Shown in pieces: positions 35,764 to 44,591 of a stretch of DNA of 64,000 bases. The position numbers and the translations under genes are program-made. Position 1 is the stretch's first letter. Every line of letters begins with the position of its first letter. The DNA lies in assembly GCF_900155685.1 (NCBI RefSeq), contig NZ_LT732547.1:641648-705647 (forward strand). Reading direction: 5' to 3'. Origin of the DNA: Paenibacillus bouchesdurhonensis. GTDB lineage: Bacteria > Bacillota > Bacilli > Paenibacillales > Paenibacillaceae. Below the pieces are notes generated by a model. It was not told where the DNA came from, did not search any database, and was given only the letters and a program-made list of their open reading frames with translations.

Positions 35764-35805
35764 ATGTAAAAATGAACATGTTAATATTTTTAGGAGGTAC
35801 CCTTA

Positions 35806-36006
35806 ATGGAAACTGGAACAGTCAAATGGTTTAACGCTGAGAAGGGCTTCGGCTTTATCGAAGTTGAAGGCGGAGATGACGTATTCGTTCATTTCAGCGC
35901 AATTACTGGCGAAGGCTTCAAGACTCTTGATGAAGGCCAACGCGTACAATTTAACGTAGTTCAAGGCAACCGCGGCCCGCAAGCCGAAAACGTCGTCAAA
36001 CTGTAA
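35806..36006 (+). CDS. Cold-shock protein, CspA/CspB family
   Basis: Single-stranded nucleic acid chaperone of 66 aa, an OB-fold. Both RNA-binding motifs are present: KGFGFI at residues 13-18 and VFVHF at about 27-31. The complete family signature starts [15 protein letters not shown]. The gene is preceded by TTAGGAGGTACCC and by a long leader with a terminator-like hairpin, pointing to RNA-level control. A cold-inducible YdjO gene follows 250 bp downstream. Confidence 0.96.
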   Translation: METGTVKWFNAEKGFGFIEVEGGDDVFVHFSAITGEGFKTLDEGQRVQFNVVQGNRGPQAENVVKL

Positions 36007-36017
36007 TACAGGCAAAG

Positions 36018-36048
36018 CTGCTCTTAACGAACTCGTTAAGGGCAGTTT
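36018..36048 (+). terminator. Terminator of csp
   Basis: CTGCTCTTAACGA (36018-36030) pairs with TCGTTAAGGGCAG (36033-36045) except at the tight loop; TTTCGTT follows. A second short hairpin, ACGTC-GATA-GACGT with TTTTT, lies near 36178-36201. Confidence 0.7.
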
Positions 36049-36260
36049 CGTTAAGATATAAGAAAGCACAACACCTAGAACAATCATCCTTATATCGCGG
36101 GGGCAGCATTTGAGTCTCAAGAGCAATAACCTATACGAATGAGCAACGAACCAAAAGGCGGTCTGTCTACTGTGAAATTACGTCGATAGACGTTTTTCTT
36201 GTTTAAAGGGGATAGGGTTTCCCTATATAAAGTAGCCTTATAACCCAAAGGAGGGAAAAC

Positions 36261-36494
36261 ATGAATTACCGTAAAAAAACGTTAGAAGAAATTCCTGAGG
36301 AGAATACACCGGTATGGTCGTGTACTAGCGAGAGCTGCAACGGCTGGATGAGGGATAATTTTGCGTTTGATTACACTCCGGTATGTCCTCTGTGTTCCTC
36401 TGCCATGGAGAAAGGGATGCGAATGCTCCCTCAACTGGTGAATACGAACTTGGATCAGAAGACGTTGTCTAAAGGCGTGAAAATTGACCAATAA
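36261..36494 (+). CDS. Cold-inducible protein of the YdjO family
   Basis: Small 77-aa protein with a rubredoxin-like zinc ribbon. Cysteines are arranged as CTSESCNGWM (about 21-30) and CPLCSS (about 42-47), with the aromatic region DNFAFDYTPV in between. B. subtilis YdjO is of similar size and cold-induced. Proximity to the csp gene fits a cold-response setting. AAAGGAGGG precedes the ATG and a strong terminator follows. Molecular function unknown. Confidence 0.9.
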   Translation: MNYRKKTLEEIPEENTPVWSCTSESCNGWMRDNFAFDYTPVCPLCSSAMEKGMRMLPQLVNTNLDQKTLSKGVKIDQ

Positions 36495-36510
36495 GTCACC
36501 GACCCATAAT

Positions 36511-36552
36511 GAAGCAGCTGTACTCCACTGGAGCTACAGCTGCTTTTTTGTG
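36511..36552 (+). terminator. Terminator of the ydjO-like gene
   Basis: AAGCAGCTGTA (36512-36522) pairs with TACAGCTGCTT, followed by TTTT. Confidence 0.88.
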
Positions 36553-36596
36553 CTGAGCTTAAGGACTTTGGCAATTTGAATATCGGACGGCCAGCC

Positions 36597-37301
36597 TTAA
36601 CCCTGCTGGTTATGGCTTTTCCAGTATAAAATGGCGATTTGCGTTCGGTCGCGGACTTGGAGCTTGGCGAGAATGTCGGTGATGTAATTTTTAACGGTGC
36701 CTTCGCTAAGGAATAGCTTTTGGGCGATCTCTTTGTTAGACATGCCTTCCGCGATCAAGGTGACGACGTTATGTTCAGCTGCCGTAAGTCCAGCTTCTCT
36801 CAGCTTATTCGCTCCCCCCTCAGAATTTGCATTTGTCCCTGCGTTCGGGGCGCGAAGCATTCCGGTCAGCTTCCTGGCGATGTCGGGATGAATGAGCATG
36901 CTGCCGCTATGCACTGTTTTGATCCCTTGAATCATTCGGTCGGGAGGGATGTTTTTAAGCAAATAACCGCTGGCACCGCTCTGTAAAGCCTCAATGATGA
37001 ATTCATCATCATCAAATGTGGTCAGGATCAGCACGGCAATTTGCGGAAAAAGCGCTTTGATTCGCTTCGTACCTTCAACGCCATCGCATTCCGGCATGCG
37101 GATATCCATAAGCACAACATCCGGCACAGCGACTTCGCCATTCTGCAGCTTGCTCACGGCCTCAACACCATGACTTGCCGTGCCAACGACATCAATATGC
37201 GGATCCATCCTAATCAGGATCGACAGACTCTCCCGGATGAAGGGGTCATCGTCTACGATAAATACAGATAAATTCCGATTCGTCATGATTATCTCATTCA
37301 C
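36597..37301 (-). CDS. NarL/LuxR-family response regulator, LnrK-like
   Basis: Two-component response regulator of 229-234 aa. The receiver domain (about 10-125) has the acidic pair FIVDDDPF, the phosphoacceptor in VLMDIRMP and the conserved Lys in YLLKNIPP. The LuxR-type helix-turn-helix lies at about 168-225 (SNKEIAQKLFLSEGTVKNYI). It follows the histidine kinase gene by 10 bp on the same strand. Probable target: the divergent ABC exporter operon at 38650. Either the ATG at 37301 or that at 37286 may be used; neither has an ideally spaced ribosome binding site. Confidence 0.92.
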   Translation of the reverse strand: MNEIIMTNRNLSVFIVDDDPFIRESLSILIRMDPHIDVVGTASHGVEAVSKLQNGEVAVPDVVLMDIRMPECDGVEGTKRIKALFPQIAVLILTTFDDDEFIIEALQSGASGYLLKNIPPDRMIQGIKTVHSGSMLIHPDIARKLTGMLRAPNAGTNANSEGGANKLREAGLTAAEHNVVTLIAEGMSNKEIAQKLFLSEGTVKNYITDILAKLQVRDRTQIAILYWKSHNQQG

Positions 37302-37311
37302 TCCTGCCTGG

Positions 37312-38469
37312 TTATAACACTTCTCCTTGGCGTGCGACAGGAAGCCGGGTCGTTACTGTAAAGCAAGGCTCCAGTTCAACTTGAAGACTTCCCCCGGCAA
37401 CCTGGCATCGCTCGCTCATTCCTGCTATTCCTAATCCAGCCACATTATCGAAATCTTCGTGAAGCAAAGGCAGTATCCCGTTATTGCTTACCGCCATACG
37501 AATTTCGTTCTCGCTATAGCTGAGTTTGATTTCAACGGCATCGGGCCGCCCGTGTTTCAGAGCATTGGTCAAGGATTCACGCGCATTTTTGTAAAGAATG
37601 ATTTCTAGGCTTGGATATAAAGGATAGGGCTGGCCTTCAACGGACAGGGCCGTGCGAATGCCATTCTCTCTGCCGATCTCTTCAAGCATAATTCTTAGCG
37701 CCTGAATGCCTGTTACCTCGGAAGGCGGCTTCAGCCGACGCACCGTGGCACGCAATCCATCCATTCCCGTCAATAGTTGATCCCGAATTTGCACAAGCAG
37801 GCTCATCCCTTTGTCCGAATCGGTCGGAATGACATGCAGCGCAGCCTCCATCATCATTTTCGCACGTATAAGACGATGCCCTAGGTCATCATGGAGTTCT
37901 CTGGATATCCGTGTCCGTTCCTCGGCTTGAGCGGCTCCTTCCACCTGCTTGCTGAATAGCAGTATTCGTCGATTTGCATCATGGAGCTCGTAATGTCGTC
38001 TGCGCAGATCGTCGTAGGTTTGCTGGAGCTCGTTTTTTTGGGCGCTAATATGCTGGAGGTAGGCGAGGATCGCAGCTATAAACACCAAGAATAAAAGTAT
38101 GCCAAACCGCCAGCTAAGCGGCTCGGACTTCATAGCGAAATAAAGCGTGCCAAGATGAAGCGCAAACATATTTACTTGAACAAACCGACCGGGCATGGAC
38201 GGGTAGATGAACACTGGAGAAAGAGCTGCCAGGCTTACTAGCCCGCCATAGGTATAAGAAAGCCAGGCGGAAGAGGCTATGAGCAGCAGACACCATATGG
38301 ATAAGTAAGTGTTCTGCCTTATGAAACGCCCCAAAATGGCTACAGTAAACAAGACTAGAATATGTATGACATATCGTTCATAGGGAGAGTTTTGCAGTAA
38401 AAAAATATGAAAAAATCCTGGAATCAAAATGATTCCGTACATGAAGGGAAGAAGCATAGGCTTCGCCAT
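37312..38469 (-). CDS. Sensor histidine kinase, LnrJ-like
   Basis: Membrane histidine kinase of about 385 aa. Residues 1-135 carry five or six membrane segments with almost no extracytoplasmic domain, so it probably senses within the membrane. A coiled coil (about 138-180) leads to the HisKA_3 phosphoacceptor SRELHDDLGHRLIRAKMMME, with the active His at about 193. The ATPase domain has the N-box KNARESLTNALKHG and the glycine motif GLGIAGM. Partner of the response regulator downstream. Architecture and neighbours match the kinase that controls linearmycin resistance in B. subtilis (LnrJ/YfiJ). The ATG at 38469 follows AAAGGG. Confidence 0.9.
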   Translation of the reverse strand: MAKPMLLPFMYGIILIPGFFHIFLLQNSPYERYVIHILVLFTVAILGRFIRQNTYLSIWCLLLIASSAWLSYTYGGLVSLAALSPVFIYPSMPGRFVQVNMFALHLGTLYFAMKSEPLSWRFGILLFLVFIAAILAYLQHISAQKNELQQTYDDLRRRHYELHDANRRILLFSKQVEGAAQAEERTRISRELHDDLGHRLIRAKMMMEAALHVIPTDSDKGMSLLVQIRDQLLTGMDGLRATVRRLKPPSEVTGIQALRIMLEEIGRENGIRTALSVEGQPYPLYPSLEIILYKNARESLTNALKHGRPDAVEIKLSYSENEIRMAVSNNGILPLLHEDFDNVAGLGIAGMSERCQVAGGSLQVELEPCFTVTTRLPVARQGEVL

Positions 38470-38649
38470 TGTTCTCAACCCTTTGCCTGAAAATAAGATG
38501 ATCCTATTATAGCATAACCGCTTTAATGATTAGGGCGCAGAGAGTGGTGACTTTCGTCATTTCTTATTGGTGACCATCGTTACCTTACGTGGGAGGAACG
38601 GCCTGATACAATGGAATAAAGCAGTTACAAGGCAGGGGGCGAACGTAGG

Positions 38650-39585
38650 ATGGCTTTTGTAGAAGTAAAAAATGCTGTGAAACGATATGGGGACAAATTG
38701 TCTGTCGATCATTTGAATATGGAGATAGAAGCGGGGGAGATATTTGGACTGCTTGGCCCGAATGGAGCAGGAAAGAGTACGACGATGAATATGATTGTCG
38801 GGCTGCTGCCGATGGATCAAGGACGTATTACTGTCGATGGGATCGATGTGAAGGAACGTCCGTTAGAGGTGAAGAGAAGAATCGGGCTGGTTCCGCAAGA
38901 TCTTGCTTTATATGAAAATATGCCGGCTGCGGATAACGTGGCGTTCTTTGGCAGACTGTACGGCCTGCGGGGATGGGAGCTGAAGGAACGCGTTAAAGAA
39001 GCGCTAGGGTTCGTCGGTTTGGAGGAGCGGGCCAAGCAGCGGCCGCATACCTTCTCAGGGGGAATGAAACGGCGCCTGAATATTGCCTGCTCAATCGTGC
39101 ACCGCCCGAAGCTGATTATTATGGATGAGCCGACCGTGGGAATTGACCCTCAGTCGCGAAATCATATTTTGGATTCGGTGCGGGAATTGAATCGCATGGG
39201 CTCGACGGTAATATATACGAGTCATTATATGGAGGAGGTTGCGGCCCTTTGCGACAGGGTAGCCATTATGGATCAAGGCCATGTCATTGCCTGCGGGACG
39301 GAGCAAGAGCTGCGGGATCGAGTCGCCGGAGAGGAGAAGATCATTATGAAAGCCTCCGGTGTGGGCGAGGCTGTTCTTACGGAGCTGAAGCAGCATCCGC
39401 GTATCATCCGTATGGTGCAAATAGAGAACGGGCTTGAGCTGCATACGTCATCCTCACAAAACGAGCTTCAGGATATCTTGTACGTCTGCGCGAAGCATGA
39501 TGCCGTCATTCATTCCGTGGTATGCGAGCAGCCGACCCTAGAGACGCTGTTCCTCAATTTGACCGGGCGCACGCTGCGGGATTAG
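38650..39585 (+). CDS. lnrL: ABC-2 type exporter, ATP-binding subunit, LnrL-like
   Basis: ATPase of 311 aa. Walker A GPNGAGKSTT lies at about 37-46, the Q-loop in VPQDLALYENM, the signature FSGGMKRRLN at about 137, Walker B LIIMDEPTVGIDP at about 155, and the H-loop SHYMEEV. The C-terminal domain is of the DrrA/NatA-type drug and lipid exporters. Length and gene order (ATPase, two permeases, adjoining kinase and regulator) match B. subtilis lnrLMN. That system exports linearmycin-type polyene antibiotics that attack the membrane. Starts divergently from the kinase gene. Confidence 0.85.
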   Translation: MAFVEVKNAVKRYGDKLSVDHLNMEIEAGEIFGLLGPNGAGKSTTMNMIVGLLPMDQGRITVDGIDVKERPLEVKRRIGLVPQDLALYENMPAADNVAFFGRLYGLRGWELKERVKEALGFVGLEERAKQRPHTFSGGMKRRLNIACSIVHRPKLIIMDEPTVGIDPQSRNHILDSVRELNRMGSTVIYTSHYMEEVAALCDRVAIMDQGHVIACGTEQELRDRVAGEEKIIMKASGVGEAVLTELKQHPRIIRMVQIENGLELHTSSSQNELQDILYVCAKHDAVIHSVVCEQPTLETLFLNLTGRTLRD

Positions 39586-39601
39586 GACTGGGAGGGAACA
39601 C

Positions 39602-40798
39602 ATGAAGCTATTTACAATTGCCTGGTTCGAGCTGCGAACGCTCACACGGACGCGCGTCGTTTTATTGAATTTATTCTTACTGCCTATGGTGCTGATATTC
39701 ATACTAGGCAGTGCGCTTACAGGGAATTTTGCGGATGGCACAGAAGCATCCATCGAGACGGCAAGGGTCATGATTGTGGAGGCAACGTCCCAGCCAGAGG
39801 GGAATGCGGCAGGTTCGAACGGTATTGGTCTTGGGCTCAAGGAATTTCTGGGCAGCCCTCTAGTCGGACAAAGACTGCAGATAGAGTATATTGCGAGCCG
39901 TGAGGAAGCGGTCGAAGCTTTGACCCAGCGGGAGGCGGACTATGCCGTGGTCATTCCGCAGGATTTCGAGCAGCGTGTGCTGGCAGGCATGGAGGCGCAC
40001 TGGGAACTAATCCCCGGGAAGGACAGCATGAAGAATCATGTCGCCGAAATTATTTTCCAAGCTTATTTGGATGAAGTAAACCGGGTGCAGGCTGCGATTA
40101 TTGCCTTAGGGCCTAACGGCTTGAGGGAGGCAATGGGGACGGCGATTGCTCTGGATTCCACCTACGTGGAGACAGCGTCCTTGAATGATCAAGGCAAGAT
40201 GTATTCCGCCTTCCAGTATTATGCGGCATCCATGCTGATCATGTTTCTTCTGTATTCCGGTTTAACCGCGAGCATCAGTCTGTCGGAGGAGAAACGGAAC
40301 AAAACGCTATATCGCTTGAATGCCATGCCAGTGAGCACTTTAGAAATATTTACGGGGAAAATTGCCGGGAACAGCTTGGTGGCTGCATTACAGGCGGCTG
40401 TCATTATTAGCGGCACGTCATTGCTTTATGGCGTAGATTGGGGAAATCATCTAGGGCTGCTCATCCTGATTTGCGGGCTTGTCGTCATGGCCTCCATGAT
40501 GCTGGCCGTTATTATTACTCTGTTAGCCAAATCATCCGCAGTTGCCCGCTCCGTTGTTGTAACGATAATAGTGGTGATGACCTTCCTAAGCGGCGGATTT
40601 CAACCATTACCTATTGAGCTCGTACAGCGGCTGGGCGAATTTACAGTCAATCACTGGGCGCTCCAGGGCACGCTGCGGTTAATGCTTGGGGTAGGGCCTG
40701 CAGAAGTGATGCCATATATTTTGATGCTGGGCTTATGCTGCGGACTGTTGCTGATCGCCGGTATCGTTTCTTATCGGAAGGTGGGGTATCATGAGTAG
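39602..40798 (+). CDS. lnrM: ABC-2 type exporter permease, LnrM-like
   Basis: Permease of 398 aa. One N-terminal membrane segment (about 18-40), a large extracytoplasmic domain (about 45-200), then five membrane segments ending near residue 390, the classical ABC-2 layout. The QYYAASMLIMFLLYSGL helix opens the membrane domain, and VVMTFLSGGFQPLPIELV lies before the last helices. It starts 16 bp after the ATPase gene and overlaps the next permease gene by 8 bp. It would pair with that protein as a heterodimer. Confidence 0.88.
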   Translation: MKLFTIAWFELRTLTRTRVVLLNLFLLPMVLIFILGSALTGNFADGTEASIETARVMIVEATSQPEGNAAGSNGIGLGLKEFLGSPLVGQRLQIEYIASREEAVEALTQREADYAVVIPQDFEQRVLAGMEAHWELIPGKDSMKNHVAEIIFQAYLDEVNRVQAAIIALGPNGLREAMGTAIALDSTYVETASLNDQGKMYSAFQYYAASMLIMFLLYSGLTASISLSEEKRNKTLYRLNAMPVSTLEIFTGKIAGNSLVAALQAAVIISGTSLLYGVDWGNHLGLLILICGLVVMASMMLAVIITLLAKSSAVARSVVVTIIVVMTFLSGGFQPLPIELVQRLGEFTVNHWALQGTLRLMLGVGPAEVMPYILMLGLCCGLLLIAGIVSYRKVGYHE

Positions 40799-41942
40799 CT
40801 TGACGATCGCGTGGAATGTCATAAGACGAACCATCGGGACTAAGAAGGGGCTGCTGGGCTACATATTGCTGCCATGCGTGGTTATTGCCGTTGTCATTGC
40901 CCTGCTGGGAAGAGAAGAGATGATGCTGGCCCAAATAGCGTATGTAGATCAGGATCAGGGAACGGCGAGCGCCTATCTGCTGGCGGAACTGGCTAATAAG
41001 CCCAACTATACCTTGAAGCCGTATGAAAATGAGGCGAGCATGAAAGAAGCGCTTTTATCGAAAAAAGGGACGACAGGCTTCGTGATTCCGGCTGGCTTTA
41101 CAGAGGGAATTTACTCCGGTCATGCGCCTAAATTTCAAGTGTATGATTTAATGACGAGCGAAGCGACCTTTACCCTCCGGGTCAATCTGGATGGGATCAC
41201 GCGCGGGATGATGTCTTCCGCAGAGCTCGTTAAAGCTTCTACGGGTGAGAACGATCTGGATCAGACCGTGTTGGCCCGCGTGTTCGAAGAGACGAGAAAA
41301 CATCGCGTATCCTCAGTCGATCACAATCTGCGGCTCTATCCTAAGGGGGGGCTCAGCACGATCACCGGTTTTACGCTGATGTTCCTTATGAGCTTGATCA
41401 GCAGTTCAGTGACGCAGATCGTCGAAGATCGCAGTAGGCGCACGATGGCTCGCGTATTCAGCGCGCCGGTCAGAACGTGGGAGATTGCCGCAGGAAATTT
41501 CCTGGGTAGCTTCTTTGTAGGCGTTATTCAAATCGCCATCGTGCTGCTGCTTAGCCGCTGGGTGCTGCGCTATGATGCCGGAATTCCGCTTTATCAGCAT
41601 TTTATCGTTCTGGCCGCATTTATGCTTGTGGCGATGGGAATTGCGAGCGCGGCGGCCGGACTGATCCGCAATCCGCAGAACGCAGGCATGCTCAATAGCC
41701 TGATCATCACCCCGACCTGCATGATTGGAGGCTGTTTCTGGCCCCTCTCTTTCATGCCGGAATATATGCAGAAGGCAGCCAATTTTGTTCCGCAGAAATG
41801 GGCGATCGAGGCGATTGAGCTGCTGTCCTCCGGGAGCAGCCTTCAAGGAGTCGGCGTTCCTCTGCTTATACTGGTGCTTATGGCCTTCGTGCTGCTGATC
41901 ATCGGTTCAGCGATCCTTCGTCCCAGCGAGGGGGAGGCATAA
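40791..41942 (+). CDS. lnrN: ABC-2 type exporter permease, LnrN-like
   Basis: Second permease, 383 aa, with the same design: membrane segment at about 20-38, extracytoplasmic domain to about 195, then five to six membrane segments. The ABC-2 family patch GGCFWPLSFMPEYMQKAANF lies at about 313-332. Overlap with the first permease gene ensures coupled translation. The operon ends at a perfect 13-bp stem at 41981. Linearmycin or a related membrane-active compound is the suggested substrate by analogy only. Confidence 0.88.
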   Translation: MSSLTIAWNVIRRTIGTKKGLLGYILLPCVVIAVVIALLGREEMMLAQIAYVDQDQGTASAYLLAELANKPNYTLKPYENEASMKEALLSKKGTTGFVIPAGFTEGIYSGHAPKFQVYDLMTSEATFTLRVNLDGITRGMMSSAELVKASTGENDLDQTVLARVFEETRKHRVSSVDHNLRLYPKGGLSTITGFTLMFLMSLISSSVTQIVEDRSRRTMARVFSAPVRTWEIAAGNFLGSFFVGVIQIAIVLLLSRWVLRYDAGIPLYQHFIVLAAFMLVAMGIASAAAGLIRNPQNAGMLNSLIITPTCMIGGCFWPLSFMPEYMQKAANFVPQKWAIEAIELLSSGSSLQGVGVPLLILVLMAFVLLIIGSAILRPSEGEA

Positions 41943-41980
41943 ATTTCCGACTTACACCCTATAATTTTCGGCCATTAAAA

Positions 41981-42027
41981 ACAGGTTATCCGCGGGGGAC
42001 GATCGGCGTCACCCGGATAACCTGTTG
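41981..42027. terminator. Bidirectional terminator between the exporter operon and ccdC
   Basis: AACAGGTTATCCG (41981-41993) pairs perfectly with CGGATAACCTGTT (42015-42027). On the minus strand a TTTTTAAT tail follows, so it ends the converging ccdC transcript well and probably the exporter operon too. Confidence 0.85.
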
Positions 42028-42104
42028 TCGTTTGATGAGACGGGAATTAAATTTAGTGGAAAAAGATTGCATCTCTATATAAAATTTAATATGTTGGAGG
42101 AAAG

Positions 42105-42596
42105 CTAGTTTGTTGGAGCCTGACCTGCAATGCGGCGGTATTCCTTCAGCATGTACAATCGCCAGCTTAAGATCATTCCGTAGGCCAGCAGGAAAAATAC
42201 AGCACCCGTCTGAAAAAGCGAGATGTATTTCTCGACGACCTCATGAAGGACGAGCCTTAACGCGAGCAAGCCGATCAGGATATACGCGAAACCGCGAGTT
42301 CGCTTGGCATAGACCTCGCCGTCGATAATTTCAAATTGAGTGCTGCGATTTAGCGGGTAAGAGAACAACAGCGCACCTACAGCGAAGGCGATTATGCCCC
42401 AAAGAACGGGGATGTGTGTCTCAGGGACGATAAACATTCCAAAGCCTGTGGTCATTCCGAGCGGCGGGATAATAATCTTCTTGATCGTCACGGGCCTGCG
42501 GCTGGCCTTCAACCGGATAAACAAGGCTAGAATGGCCATAAAGATGGCTCCTACAGTAACAAAGACCTGCATATGAGAAGGACTAAGGATATTCAT
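42105..42596 (-). CDS. ccdC: CcdC-family membrane protein
   Basis: Membrane protein of 163 aa with about five hydrophobic segments, matching the CcdC/YneJ family (cytochrome c biogenesis neighbour in Bacillus; exact function unknown). Typical patches are RRPVTIKKIIIPPLGMTTGF at about 33-52 and the strand FEIIDGEVYAKRTRGFAYIL at about 91-110. The ATG at 42596 has AGAAAGGGAC upstream; the frame could extend to 42683 without a ribosome binding site. No ccdA gene is adjacent here. Confidence 0.85.
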   Translation of the reverse strand: MNILSPSHMQVFVTVGAIFMAILALFIRLKASRRPVTIKKIIIPPLGMTTGFGMFIVPETHIPVLWGIIAFAVGALLFSYPLNRSTQFEIIDGEVYAKRTRGFAYILIGLLALRLVLHEVVEKYISLFQTGAVFFLLAYGMILSWRLYMLKEYRRIAGQAPTN

Positions 42597-42769
42597 AAAA
42601 TGTCCCTTTCTTGAACAAGTGTAGTATTTGTTGTATGCGCTATCCCCAATAGGTGATGGCGAGATCATTATAACATAAATCATATACAGAAATTAAAAAT
42701 GAGTGTACGACCCCATGAAATGATTTGCGCACTAGTGTTTCAAGGATATAACCGAAAGGGGAAAGAAAT

Positions 42770-43216
42770 ATGAATAGCGAGTTTACGGTTGCCTTGCATT
42801 GCCTCCTTTTTCTTCACCTCAATGCAGAGTGCATTGCCAACAGCGAGAAAATCGCTGCGAGTGTAGCAACACACCCTGCCCGTGTCCGCAAGGTGCTGAG
42901 CCTGCTGAAAAAACAAGGGTATGTGGCGACGAAGGAAGGAGTGGGCGGCGGATATCTGCTTAGCTCCGATTTGAATGCAATCAGCCTAGGCGATTTATAT
43001 CGCTTGTTCGCTAGAGGCTCGCTTCAGCCGGGGTGGTGCTCGGGGAGCCAAGAGTCGGCCTGTCAGGTGTCCTCGAACATGCATGAGGTGATGAACCGGA
43101 TTTTTGCTGGAGGCGAAAATCGGCTGGAGCGCTATTTTGATGAAATAAAAGTATCCAAAATAAAGGATTTACTGCAGGACTTGCGAACTGAGTCAAGTAG
43201 CATGACAAATAGCTGA
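42770..43216 (+). CDS. Rrf2-family transcription regulator, YwnA-like
   Basis: DNA-binding protein of 148 aa. The winged helix is at about 3-80: FTVALHCLLFLHLN, then ATHPARVRKVLSLLKKQGYV and the wing KEGVGGGYLLS. Only two cysteines, spaced CSGSQESAC at about 101-109, are in the region where iron-sulfur Rrf2 members have three, so a cluster is unlikely; a disulfide or thiol switch is possible. It precedes a lactonase gene by 14 bp and may regulate it. GAAAGGGGAAAG precedes the ATG. Confidence 0.88.
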   Translation: MNSEFTVALHCLLFLHLNAECIANSEKIAASVATHPARVRKVLSLLKKQGYVATKEGVGGGYLLSSDLNAISLGDLYRLFARGSLQPGWCSGSQESACQVSSNMHEVMNRIFAGGENRLERYFDEIKVSKIKDLLQDLRTESSSMTNS

Positions 43217-43230
43217 GGAGGAAAATTGCG

Positions 43231-44289
43231 ATGAGTATCTTTAATCAAAATGAACAGTATTTCTATGTGGGGGGTTATTCATCCGCACAGGAGCCGGGAA
43301 TTCACCTTTGTGCCTTAAATATCGATAGCGGGAGGCTTCGCCTTGTTCATAGTACTTCTGGGATAGAAAACCCGTCCTTTCTAATTGTGGGCGGCAGGCC
43401 GAATGAGCCACAGTTGTTCGCGGCTATGGAATGCGAGGAGGGCAAAGTAGCTGCATATGGCATTGAGCCAAGCGATGGGCGTCTTACGCTGCTTCGTACG
43501 GAAAGAACCGATGGAGCAGGGCCTTGCCATTTATCGTTGTCCCCCTCTGGACACTTGCTTGTCGCCAACTATTCCAGCGGGCACGTCAACAGTTTCGAAC
43601 TGGATGAGCAGGGAAGCTTAGTTGGAAAGGCTGCCACGATTCAACATGTTGGGAGCGGCTTTCGCCAGGATCGTCAGCAATCAGCTCATGCCCATCACGT
43701 TCTCCCATCCAAGGATGGCAAGTACGCCTTCGTATCCGATCTAGGACTTGACCAAGTCATCGTTTACAGATTGGAAGGCGGCAAGCTGATCACCCACCGC
43801 GAGGTGGATCTCCCGCCAGGTACAGGCCCAAGGCATTTCACCATTCATCCGACTAATACGATCGCTTATGGCATTAACGAGCTTAATAACACAATTACAG
43901 TATATGCTTATAATCCAACGCACGGCATTTTGGAAGTTTTACAGCATGTCAGCACTTTGCCGGAGGATTTCGCCGAGGAAAGCTATGCAGCGGATATTCA
44001 CTTTTCACCGGATGGAAAATATTTATACGCATCGAACCGGGGCCATGACAGCATTGTCCGCTTCAAGCTGGACGAGTCGACCGGAGGACTGAGCGAACCG
44101 GAATGGACAGGCGCTGGCGGGAAATGGCCGCGTAATTTTGCGGTCATTCACGACTATGTGATCGTCGCCAACCAGTTCAGCAACAGTATCATCGTACTTC
44201 GCAGAGATCCGGCAACCGGAAGCTTATCGCTTACTGATGGTCAGCTTGAGGTGAAGGAGCCATCATGTGTCGCAGTCGTCCCGCGTTAA
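43231..44289 (+). CDS. Lactonase-family beta-propeller, possible 6-phosphogluconolactonase
   Basis: Seven-bladed beta-propeller protein of 352 aa, of the YkgB/Pgl lactonase family. Repeating blade sequences are visible: GPCHLSLSPSGHLLVANYSS (about 94-113), HAHHVLPSKDGKYAFVSDLG, GPRHFTIHP and DIHFSPDGKYLYASNRGHDS (about 255-274). E. coli Pgl of this type hydrolyses 6-phosphogluconolactone in the pentose phosphate pathway. It follows the Rrf2 regulator closely, with GAGGAAAA upstream of the ATG, and ends in a strong terminator. Confidence 0.88.
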   Translation: MSIFNQNEQYFYVGGYSSAQEPGIHLCALNIDSGRLRLVHSTSGIENPSFLIVGGRPNEPQLFAAMECEEGKVAAYGIEPSDGRLTLLRTERTDGAGPCHLSLSPSGHLLVANYSSGHVNSFELDEQGSLVGKAATIQHVGSGFRQDRQQSAHAHHVLPSKDGKYAFVSDLGLDQVIVYRLEGGKLITHREVDLPPGTGPRHFTIHPTNTIAYGINELNNTITVYAYNPTHGILEVLQHVSTLPEDFAEESYAADIHFSPDGKYLYASNRGHDSIVRFKLDESTGGLSEPEWTGAGGKWPRNFAVIHDYVIVANQFSNSIIVLRRDPATGSLSLTDGQLEVKEPSCVAVVPR

Positions 44290-44318
44290 TTTCCATATAA
44301 CAACTGAGACCGAAATGA

Positions 44319-44348
44319 AAGACGAGGCAGGCAGCCTCGTCTTTTTGT
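44319..44348 (+). terminator. Terminator of the lactonase gene
   Basis: AGACGAGGC (44320-44328) pairs perfectly with GCCTCGTCT (44334-44342), followed by TTTT. Confidence 0.9.
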
Positions 44349-44422
44349 CGCGAATAAACACTTGCTCCTTATGGATTATAAGTACTTCTTATAGATTTTT
44401 AATACATTTCCAATAAAAGTGT

Positions 44423-44451
44423 TTGACAAGAAAACCCAGTGCATATAGAAT
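44423..44451 (+). promoter_or_regulatory. Promoter of the sulfate uptake operon
   Basis: TTGACA (44423-44428) and TAGAAT (44446-44451) are 17 bp apart. Transcription would start near 44458, giving a leader of about 200 bases before the sbp start codon. Confidence 0.8.
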
Positions 44452-44510
44452 ACAATCATAGCATACTAAACAGGTAGGAATAATAAAATAATGTTCTCAC
44501 CGTACGGACG

Positions 44511-44591
44511 GAGGAACGCTCTACTTGCCTTGGCAGACACGGTAGCAGTTCGGTCTGACCGTAGAGGTTAGGGCGTTTCTCTTTCTATTTT
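44511..44591 (+). ncRNA. Structured leader RNA with terminator-like end upstream of the sulfate operon
   Basis: Bases 44511-44522 (GAGGAACGCTCT) pair over 12 positions, two G-U, with 44570-44581 (AGGGCGTTTCTC). Inside is a hairpin ACGGT..CAG/CTG..ACCGT (44539-44562), and a T-rich tail follows (TTTCTATTTT). A preceding CCGTACGG could compete for pairing. It lacks the conserved core of the S-box riboswitch. The position suggests transcription attenuation of sulfate uptake; no known riboswitch class was recognised. Confidence 0.55.

Noticed and set aside
44511..44591. S-box (SAM-I) riboswitch before the sulfate operon
   Set aside because: The conserved S-box core sequences are absent; only the terminator-like stem is supported.
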